In this document: piece by piece, positions 1 through 3,568 of the stretch
How the letters are laid out: each line of letters starts with the position of its first letter
Numbering within the stretch: the stretch's first letter is position 1
Program-made: the position numbers and the translations under genes
The notes under the pieces: generated by a model
Seen by the model: only the letters and a program-made list of their open reading frames with translations
The model's database searches: none
What the model was told of the DNA's origin: nothing
Assembly (NCBI GenBank): GCA_905373325.1
Contig: CAJPTB010000158.1
Coordinates: 1-5,235, forward strand
From: an uncultured Ancrocorticia sp.
Lineage (GTDB): Bacteria > Actinomycetota > Actinomycetes > Actinomycetales > Actinomycetaceae
Direction: 5' to 3'
Length of the DNA stretch: 5,235 bases

Positions 1-1
1 A

Positions 2-268
2 CGTTCCGTCCACGATCGGAGACGAATCGTCGAGCCTCTGGCCGCAGCGCGCCGCGCCGCACTCGCCGGGCCCAAGGCGAGCGCTCGCATGTTGGCCTGG
101 CTTCCCCTCCTCGGGCTGTTTCTGGGGTCGCTGATGGGAACGGACACGCTCGATTTTCTTTTGTCCTCCGGCCTGGGGCGGACGCTGTCGGCCCTCGGGC
201 TCGCCTTTGAGGCCTTGGGAATTTTCTGGGTGCGCCGCCTCGTTCGGCGTGCGGAAAGAGAGGGATAG
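2..268 (+). CDS. tadB: TadB-like type II secretion F-domain protein, C-terminal fragment (5' end outside window)
   Basis: The reading frame is open from the left edge and ends in TAG at 266-268, giving 88 residues of a protein that begins outside the window. An arginine-rich cytoplasmic stretch is followed by GPKASARMLAWLPLLGLFLG, a hydrophobic segment typical of the C-terminus of TadB-like proteins. A second hydrophobic segment (ALGLAFEALGIFWV) follows, and the protein ends in a basic RRLVRRAEREG tail. In this family TadB and TadC form the inner-membrane platform that couples the TadA ATPase to pilus extrusion. The gene stops 2 nt before the next start, so the two are almost certainly co-transcribed. 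The TadB rather than TadC assignment rests on gene order plus the AGPKASAR...WLPLLG pattern. An internal ATG at 89 is not a likely start because it falls inside the conserved segment. Confidence 0.85.
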   Translation, partial: RSVHDRRRIVEPLAAARRAALAGPKASARMLAWLPLLGLFLGSLMGTDTLDFLLSSGLGRTLSALGLAFEALGIFWVRRLVRRAEREG

Positions 269-270
269 CG

Positions 271-816
271 ATGTGGTTTCTCGGGCTCGCCGCGGTCCTT
301 TTCGTCGTCGCGGCGGCGTGGTCCTCAGAGTTCTTCGCCTCCGGCGTTCGGCGCGGCGACGCGCAGGTTGCGCGGGCGTCTTTTCCGCCGGTCGACCAGG
401 CCATGGTCGCGGACCTGGCGGTGGCGGCGATACGTGCCGGGTGCTCGGTGCCCGCACTTCTTGTGGCCCTTGAATCGGCATTGGCCGAGGAAAAGGAACC
501 GCCCGGCCTTGAGTGCGTGGCGAGGTCCTTGACGATGGGCGGGACGTGGGAGGAGGCGTGGCAGGACGCGCCGAGCCGTTTTGATCCATTGCGCAACGCG
601 CTCGAGCCCTCGTGGGTTGACGGCGCGGCTGCGGTTCCGCTGCTGGAGAGAACGGCTGCGAGTCTGAGAGCCGGCCGCGTGCGGCGCGCGCGGGAATCCG
701 CGGCGCGACTGGGCGCCAAGCTTGTTCTTCCGCTGGGTCTGTGCTTTCTCCCCGCTTTCATTCTGCTCGGCGTCGTTCCCATCGTCGTTTCGGCGGGCGT
801 GGCGATCCTGAGGTGA
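271..816 (+). CDS. tadC: TadC-like type II secretion F-domain membrane protein
   Basis: This 181-residue protein is the second inner-membrane platform component of the Tad pilus machine. Residues about 1-18 form an N-terminal membrane segment. The cytoplasmic part (about 40-150) contains DLAVAAIRAGCSVPALLVAL, the helical start of the secretion-F domain. Residues about 144-180 carry the family signature, ARLGAKLVLPLGLCFLPAFI followed by LLGVVPIVVS, which is the C-terminal membrane hairpin. The length fits actinobacterial TadC-like proteins, which are shorter than proteobacterial TadC. The ATG at 271 has a good Shine-Dalgarno, GAGAGGG at 258-264 with a 6-nt gap, inside the end of tadB, so translation is probably coupled. 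Unlike many relatives, the pilin gene does not follow at once: more than 1 kb of non-coding DNA intervenes. Confidence 0.9.
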   Translation: MWFLGLAAVLFVVAAAWSSEFFASGVRRGDAQVARASFPPVDQAMVADLAVAAIRAGCSVPALLVALESALAEEKEPPGLECVARSLTMGGTWEEAWQDAPSRFDPLRNALEPSWVDGAAAVPLLERTAASLRAGRVRRARESAARLGAKLVLPLGLCFLPAFILLGVVPIVVSAGVAILR

Positions 817-963
817 TCGTGCGGCGACGGCCTGAAGCGGTCGCGCGGCCTCGAAGAGCCGGAACGGGATCGAATGGCCCGGGCAACGTCAAGGGGCTCG
901 GGCGGCGTCGAGGGGACCCGGTTGATGCAGATCTATGCCCGGCCGGTGTGGATTTGAGCAAGG

Positions 964-998
964 ACGACGCGTGGGCCTGAGCGCGGTCGGCGCGTCGT
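964..998 (+). terminator. Possible terminator-like inverted repeat downstream of tadC
   Basis: ACGACGCG (964-971) and CGCGTCGT (991-998) are perfect 8-bp inverted arms around a 19-nt spacer. No T-run follows. It lies about 150 bp after the tadC stop and could end or slow the tadB-tadC transcript, since actinobacterial terminators often lack a U-tract. In DNA this GC-rich an 8-bp repeat with a long loop could arise by chance, so the functional call is weak. Confidence 0.25.
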
Positions 999-1049
999 GT
1001 CTGCGGGGGCGTGTCTGGTCTTCCGTCTGTGGGGCACGGCGGATGAAAA

Positions 1050-1061
1050 GTTCCTAGGAAC
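1050..1061. promoter_or_regulatory. 12-bp perfect palindrome, candidate operator
   Basis: GTTCCTAGGAAC reads identically on both strands and lies about 40 bp before composition turns A+T-rich. A spacer-free 12-bp palindrome with a central CTAG (a tetramer usually scarce in bacteria) would suit a dimeric regulator. It is not the actinobacterial SOS box, where the half-sites are arranged as GAAC-N4-GTTC. No function is shown by the sequence alone. Confidence 0.3.
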
Positions 1062-1100
1062 GAGAGAAGGACTGCTGCGAGAGGCGCATTGGTGCAAAAA

Positions 1101-1143
1101 GTCCCTTATTTCACCATAAGGACAATTTTAGAACTTATGGTCC
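1101..1143 (+). promoter_or_regulatory. Three-arm inverted repeat able to form alternative hairpins
   Basis: GTCC-C-TTAT (1101-1109) can pair with ATAAGGAC (1116-1123), leaving one bulged C and a 6-nt loop. The middle segment CCATAAG (1114-1120) can instead pair with CTTATGG (1134-1140) across 13 nt. GGAC at 1120-1123 also matches GTCC at 1140-1143. The middle arm cannot serve both pairings at once, as in attenuators, but the same symmetry would also serve as two overlapping operators for a dimeric regulator. Confidence 0.35.
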
Positions 1144-1270
1144 ATACATGCGATTTTCATAATAGAGCTTTGTTCTGAGTGCATTTTATTAATTATGACT
1201 TTATAAGCATTTTGCTGGTCATGTTCTGTGTTTAATGTCGCCCTGATGTCTGTTTAATATGGCCATTCTA
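1101..1270. promoter_or_regulatory. A+T-rich island (about 66% A+T) in GC-rich DNA
   Basis: By hand count 112 of 170 bases are A or T, against a GC-rich background on both sides. All frames are interrupted and there is no gene. Hexamers resembling a -10 element occur (CATAAT at 1158-1163, TATAAG at 1202-1207, TTTAAT near 1253), but none has a good -35 at 16-18 bp. Such islands upstream of surface-structure genes are typical targets of xenogeneic silencers (Lsr2 in Actinobacteria) and typical places for regulated promoters. The island could also be the trace of an insertion. Composition is seen; function is inferred. Confidence 0.45.
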
Positions 1271-1404
1271 TGTATTTAGAAATTGGAGTAAGTCTTCGAA
1301 GTCGGCCTTTGCTCTGTAAGCGCGTGGTCCAGATTTGCTCGTGCTGGCGCCGACGCCGGCTGACCTCGCTCACGGGAAGAAGCCGTTCCGGGTTCGGCTT
1401 CGGC

Positions 1405-1542
1405 CTCGGCTGTGTCGGCCGACCACACAAGTTTATTGAGCAATGCCGAATGCATGGTGCGGCCTCTCGGCTGTGTCGGCCGACCACACAAGTTTATTGA
1501 GCAATGCCGAATGCATGGTGCGGCCTCTCGGCTGCGTCGGCC
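1405..1542. repeat. Exact 61-bp tandem duplication plus partial third copy
   Basis: Bases 1405-1465 and 1466-1526 are identical over all 61 positions. A third copy begins at 1527 and decays after about 16 bases (one mismatch at 1535). Each full copy contains the perfect palindrome GTCGGCCGAC (1414-1423 and 1475-1484) within TGT...CACA flanks, followed by a more A+T-rich half containing AAGTTTATTGAGCAATGCC. The period is not a multiple of three, which argues against coding. A diverged relative of the downstream flank, sharing ACCTCGYTYRCGGG, lies near 1362-1376. Perfect identity implies a recent duplication or ongoing slippage. Confidence 0.9.
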
Positions 1543-1658
1543 TACCTCGTTTGCGGGGTGGGAAGGCCGGAGCCTGCAGAGGTTGATTTGCGTGACGAAT
1601 CGGTCCGCGTGGGGGGACTGCGCCCGTGCGTGAAGATTGTCTGACGAGTTTTTGGAGG

Positions 1659-1742
1659 AATCGGTCGCGTCAAACGGTTAATCGGTGGCATCAGGTAGCC
1701 AATCGGTCGCGTCAAACGGTTAATCGGTGGCGTCAAGTAATC
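1659..1742 (+). repeat. Four 21-bp direct repeats with AATCGGT core upstream of the pilin gene
   Basis: AATCGGT starts at 1659, 1680, 1701 and 1722, exactly 21 bp apart. Units one and three are identical over 21 bases and continue CGCGTCAAACGG. Units two and four continue GGC(A/G)TCA and differ from each other at four positions, so there is also a 42-bp higher-order period. Further cores lie outside the strict register at 1598 (AATCGGT), 1745 (AGTCGGT) and 1804 (AATCGGA). A 21-bp period equals two turns of B-DNA and puts all cores on one face of the helix, as in arrays of regulator sites or iterons. The array ends about 130 bp before the pilin start. Confidence 0.85.
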
Positions 1743-1774
1743 GCAGTCGGTCCACAGGGCGAAACGACGTCGCA

Positions 1775-1789
1775 GAGGCTCACAGCCTC
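1775..1789 (+). other. Short perfect hairpin in the pilin leader region
   Basis: GAGGCT (1775-1780) and AGCCTC (1784-1789) form a 6-bp stem closed by a CAC loop. There is no T-run. The palindrome CGACGTCG lies just upstream at 1765-1772. Whether this is transcribed is unknown because the pilin promoter was not identified. Confidence 0.3.
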
Positions 1790-1834
1790 GGGAATCCTTC
1801 GTCAATCGGATGCCGTGTTTTGAAAGAGTCAGTC

Positions 1835-1868
1835 ATCGGCGACGAAAGGCGTAGCCGATAGACAGGAG
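1835..1868 (+). promoter_or_regulatory. Leader hairpin and Shine-Dalgarno of the pilin gene
   Basis: ATCGGC (1835-1840) and GCCGAT (1854-1859) are perfect inverted arms around 13 nt. They end 4 nt before a strong Shine-Dalgarno, AGGAG at 1864-1868, which lies 6 nt before the ATG at 1875. A stem this close to the ribosome site could tune translation or protect the 5' end of the pilin mRNA. The first arm also contains the ATCGG core found in the repeat arrays of this window. Confidence 0.45.
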
Positions 1869-1874
1869 ACGACA

Positions 1875-2069
1875 ATGACAACGAGCAAAAGCTTCGTCGA
1901 CATCGACAAGACGTCAGGCGAGGCGGGAATGGCCACGGCCGAGTACGCGATAGGGACGGTGACCGCGACGGGCGTCGCAGGCGTTCTGTGGTGGCTTGTC
2001 AATCAGGACTGGTTCCGCAACGGTATGAAGGCCCTGCTGAGCAAGATCTTCTCCGTTCCGGGAATGTGA
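1875..2069 (+). CDS. DUF4244-type Flp/Tad pilin (small prepilin)
   Basis: This 64-residue protein is the probable structural subunit of the Tad pilus. Residues 1-18 form a short hydrophilic leader ending in EAG. The expected prepilin peptidase cut is G18/M19, giving mature MATAEYA with glutamate at +5 and tyrosine at +6, the hallmark of class III (Flp) prepilins. Residues 25-42 form one hydrophobic helix (AIGTVTATGVAGVLWWLV). A short amphipathic tail follows and ends KALLSKIFSVPGM. GMATAEYA[IV]GTV is characteristic of the actinobacterial DUF4244 family, and the length fits. The start is fixed by AGGAG at 1864-1868. No prepilin peptidase is visible in the window. A strong hairpin right after the stop could keep pilin mRNA more abundant than the tadE part of the transcript. 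Confidence 0.92.
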   Translation: MTTSKSFVDIDKTSGEAGMATAEYAIGTVTATGVAGVLWWLVNQDWFRNGMKALLSKIFSVPGM

Positions 2070-2125
2070 TGCGACGATCGGGCGGAGCGCGCACTCTGCC
2101 CGATCACATCGCGGCGATCCCGGAA
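2056..2125 (+). terminator. Hairpin directly after the pilin stop, probable partial terminator or mRNA stabiliser
   Basis: GATCGGGCGGAG (2076-2087) pairs with CTCTGCCCGATC (2094-2105) in a 12-bp stem (one G-U) with a 6-nt loop, starting 6 nt after the pilin stop codon. A second pair of perfect 8-bp arms, TTCCGGGA (2056-2063, overlapping the pilin end) and TCCCGGAA (2118-2125), encloses it. No U-tract follows, so read-through into tadE is likely. A leaky terminator or 3' stabiliser here would give much pilin and little TadE, the ratio expected for major and minor subunits. Confidence 0.6.
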
Positions 2126-2173
2126 TGCGGCCGGATGCAGATTGCCGTGAAACGCATGGTTCAAAATCCACGA

Positions 2174-2226
2174 GAAAGCCCAAAGCGGCAGGAAGGCCGA
2201 TAAAGCGACGATTAGGCCGAAAAGCC
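2174..2226 (-). repeat. Degenerate short repeats in the pilin-tadE spacer
   Basis: On the + strand AGGCCGA occurs at 2194-2200 and 2214-2220, and AAAGC recurs at 2175, 2182, 2202 and 2222. Read on the minus strand this gives AATCGTCGCTTTATCGG and GCCTTCCTGCCGCTTT. These resemble the minus-strand units in the 3399-3568 array (AATCGGCGCGCTTTACGG and GCCTTCCTGAGCTTT). The similarity is only partial and the spacing differs, so family membership is tentative. The remainder of 2126-2245 shows no gene. Confidence 0.35.
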
Positions 2227-2245
2227 GCGGAAAGGATGGAAATCT

Positions 2246-2719
2246 ATGAAATGCTCAACGACTGGAAAAAGACCTCGCGTGAATCGCCCCGACGGGCATT
2301 CGGAATCGGGGATGGTGACGGGGGAAGTCGCCATCGGCTCTCTCGTTCTGGCTCTCGTCACGGCCTTTGCCCTTGCGCTTGGGCATATCGCCGTCGCCTA
2401 TCTCGAAGCCAATGACGCGGCGCGAATGGCGGCTCGCATGGCCGCGCTGGGAGAAGGGGACGGCGCGATCAAGGCCGCCGTCGAGCGTTCTTTTCCCGGT
2501 GCGTCGGTGAGCGTCGTCAGCGGCGCCGACACCGTCGAGGCCGTGGTGCACGCGCCGCGAAAGGGGTTCAGCGGAAGGCTGGGCATCGACGTTCACGCGT
2601 CCGTCACGGCAGCGGTCGAGCCCGGGGTCGGCGGCGAGGCCGAGGCGGGACGCGACGCGGGGACCGGGAGCGACGCCAAAGCCGTCGGCCACGCCGGGGC
2701 GGGAGGCGAAGCGCCGTGA
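2246..2719 (+). CDS. tadE: TadE-family pseudopilin
   Basis: This 157-residue protein looks like a TadE minor pilin. After a basic leader of 22 residues comes the prepilin site SESG/MVTGEVAIGS, with glutamate at +5 of the mature form. A single membrane helix covers residues about 28-52, then LEANDAARMAARMAALGEG, the conserved post-helix segment of TadE proteins in which N-DAAR-AAR recurs. A small soluble domain (about 70-125) follows, and then a low-complexity Gly/Ala/Glu tail (about 126-157) that most relatives lack. The ATG at 2246 is preceded by GAAAGGA (2230-2236) with a 9-nt gap. GTG at codon 12 is an alternative that keeps the cleavage site, whereas M23 would delete the leader. The gene follows the pilin after a hairpin and overlaps the next start by 4 nt. 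Confidence 0.85.
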   Translation: MKCSTTGKRPRVNRPDGHSESGMVTGEVAIGSLVLALVTAFALALGHIAVAYLEANDAARMAARMAALGEGDGAIKAAVERSFPGASVSVVSGADTVEAVVHAPRKGFSGRLGIDVHASVTAAVEPGVGGEAEAGRDAGTGSDAKAVGHAGAGGEAP

Positions 2720-3270
2720 ACGCCTCGACAGATCCGCCCGGCGGCAGAAGGAAAGGACGGGAGGTCAGGCGGGGGCGAGGCAGCGAGGGAAGGAGGCGGC
2801 CCTCTCGGCGTCGGTGCTCGTGGCAACCGGATCGGCGTTTTCGCCGACGCCGATGTCGTCGGCGACTTGATTTGCTTCCAGACTTTCGCGGGCTGAACGA
2901 ATCGCGTTGGGAAGCCGAGCGCGAGTTTGAACGCGGCGCGGGCGCCGTTCTGACGGTCGGCTTCCTTTTCGTGATCTGCACTTTCACGGTTGTGCTGCTG
3001 ATGGTCGCTTCGACGTGCGCGAGCATCGCCAAAGCCCAGAATGCCGCCGACATGGTGGCCTTGGCATCCGCGCAGAGAAACGCCGCGGGGCTCGGCGGGT
3101 GCCCGTCGTCGGCATACGTCGAACGCACGTACGGCGCCTCGCTTGTGGCCTGCGACGTCGACGGCGCACTTGCGAAAGTGAAGGTGTCCAAGAATCTGAC
3201 CTACATGGGGGTGACGTATGTGGCCGAGGCGTGGGCCGGGCCTGCATACTCGGCCGACGAAAAAGGGTGA
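2716..3270 (+). CDS. TadE-like protein of the helicase/secretion neighbourhood (start uncertain)
   Basis: The supported core is residues 71-184: ERGAG, a membrane helix (about 77-97), then ASIAKAQNAADMVALASAQR, the 'AADLAALA'-type segment of the small TadE-like proteins next to the actinobacterial helicase. A C-terminal domain with two cysteines (GGCP, VACDVDGA) follows. It is likely a minor secreted or membrane-anchored pilus component. The GTG at 2716 overlaps the tadE stop (GTGA) and has an excellent Shine-Dalgarno, GGGAGG at 2701-2706. However, the resulting first ~50 residues are extremely Arg-rich and use rare AGG/AGA/CGA codons, unlike the core. TTG at 2872 would give 132 residues, nearer the family length, but lacks a clear ribosome site. 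Either the extension is translated but non-homologous, or the true 5' end has shifted frame. Confidence 0.78.
   Translation: MNASTDPPGGRRKGREVRRGRGSEGRRRPSRRRCSWQPDRRFRRRRCRRRLDLLPDFRGLNESRWEAEREFERGAGAVLTVGFLFVICTFTVVLLMVASTCASIAKAQNAADMVALASAQRNAAGLGGCPSSAYVERTYGASLVACDVDGALAKVKVSKNLTYMGVTYVAEAWAGPAYSADEKG
2831..2864 (+). other. Tandem TCGGCG/CGCCGA hairpins inside the doubtful 5' part of the TadE-like gene
   Basis: TCGGCG (2832-2837)-TTTT-CGCCGA (2842-2847) is a perfect 6-bp stem with a T4 loop. It is followed at once by CGCCGA (2848-2853)-TGTCG-TCGGCG (2859-2864). The outer arms ATCGGCG (2831-2837) and CGCCGAT (2848-2854) offer a competing pairing. A further TCGGCG lies at 2805-2810. The structure sits where codon use is atypical and just before the alternative TTG start, so it may be an intercistronic mRNA element rather than coding sequence. 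Confidence 0.4.
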
Positions 3271-3306
3271 CGGTTGCCGAGGCGGACGGAGGCGTCAGGG
3301 TGGACT

Positions 3307-3342
3307 AAGACATCGGGGCAAACGAAGACGTCGGGGCGGCTG
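3307..3342. repeat. Two 18-bp direct repeats after the TadE-like gene
   Basis: AAGAC(A/G)TCGGGGC begins at 3307 and again at 3325, an 18-bp period, 36 bp after the TadE-like stop. The 13-bp words differ at one base. This is the first of several short repeats in the 295-bp convergent spacer. Confidence 0.65.
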
Positions 3343-3349
3343 GGCTGTG

Positions 3350-3372
3350 GGCGGCAAGGCGCCGCGGCCGCC
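3350..3372. terminator. GC-only inverted repeat in the convergent spacer
   Basis: GGCGGC (3350-3355) and GCCGCC (3367-3372) pair around an 11-nt loop. An alternative stem is GCGGC (3351-3355) with GCCGC (3361-3365). Placed between converging genes, it could end transcription from the pilus side, but it has no T-run and the region is so GC-rich that chance pairing is possible. Confidence 0.3.
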
Positions 3373-3398
3373 TCCGCAGCCAAGGGTTGAGGGAGGCA

Positions 3399-3568
3399 AG
3401 CCGATTAAAGCTCAGGAAGGCGAGCCGATCAAAGCTCAGGGAAGCGCGCAGACTGGGGTCCTACATCAAACCCGGACAACACGTGACGTCTTCGGAGCTC
3501 ACAGAAGCGCGCGGATTGGGGGCACCGTAAAGCGCGCCGATTGGGGGCTTCGTGAAGCCCGCCGATCA
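3399..3568 (-). repeat. Six degenerate 24-25-bp repeats (RATCGG core) starting in the helicase stop codon
   Basis: Read on the minus strand, six units begin at 3567 (GATCGG), 3542 (AATCGG), 3517 (AATCCG), 3454 (AGTCTG), 3430 (GATCGG) and 3406 (AATCGG). Spacings are 25, 25, 63, 24 and 24 bp. Most continue with a CGCGCTT-like block, and units four and five share CCTGAGCTTT. The first unit overlaps the helicase TGA (3568-3566). The second unit, AATCGG-CGCG-CTTT-ACGGT, closely matches the + strand repeat upstream of the pilin, AATCGGT-CGCG-TCAA-ACGGT. Confidence 0.75.
3545..3560 (-). terminator. Hairpin 5 nt beyond the helicase stop, candidate terminator
   Basis: On the + strand GGGCTT (3545-3550)-CGTG-AAGCCC (3555-3560) is a perfect 6-bp stem with a 4-nt loop. 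It lies just past the helicase stop codon in the direction of helicase transcription. There is no U-tract on the minus strand (CCCCAATCGG follows), so it would be a U-less terminator or 3' stabiliser. It is formed within the first repeat unit of the 3399-3568 array, and the other units do not fold this way. Confidence 0.5.

Larger units (their letters stand above)
817..1874 (+). other. Long non-coding interval between tadC and the pilin gene
   Basis: About 1,058 bp carry no convincing gene. The ORFs that exist here lack Shine-Dalgarno sites, read across tandem repeats whose 61-bp period would change frame at each copy, and are Arg/Ser/Pro-rich in the way GC-rich shadow frames are. In order the interval holds: a GC-rich stretch with an 8-bp inverted repeat (964-998), a 12-bp palindrome (1050-1061), an A+T-rich island (about 1101-1270), a 61-bp tandem duplication (1405-1526), 21-bp direct repeats (1659-1742), a short hairpin (1775-1789) and a leader hairpin just before the pilin ribosome site. 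The break suggests that the pilin, tadE and TadE-like genes form their own transcription unit. I found no -35/-10 pair good enough to name as a promoter. Confidence 0.75.

Noticed and set aside
1137..1178. 13-codon ORF (ATG at 1137) in the A+T-rich island
   Set aside because: Too short, no ribosome site, and it overlaps the inverted-repeat arms.
1270..1633. ORFs of about 70-77 codons on both strands across the 61-bp repeats
   Set aside because: They exist only because the repeats lack stops. The 61-bp period shifts frame between copies, there is no Shine-Dalgarno, and the translations resemble no protein I know.
1654..1670. GGAGG at 1654-1658 as a ribosome site for a small gene
   Set aside because: No ATG, GTG or TTG occurs at a suitable distance before the first AATCGGT repeat.
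1101..1742. Iteron-type replication origin (A+T-rich stretch, 21-bp repeats, DnaA-box-like GGTCCACA at 1749-1756)
   Set aside because: No replication initiator gene is present, the DnaA-like match is poor and single, and the position inside a chromosomal tad locus favours regulation. Kept only as a remote alternative.
1405..1742. CRISPR array
   Set aside because: The 61-bp copies are directly abutting and the 21-bp units are contiguous. There are no unique spacers between constant repeats and no cas genes.
2125..2415. 96-codon + strand ORF spanning the pilin-tadE spacer
   Set aside because: It is out of frame with tadE, Arg/Ser-rich, lacks a Shine-Dalgarno and crosses the repeat-rich spacer.
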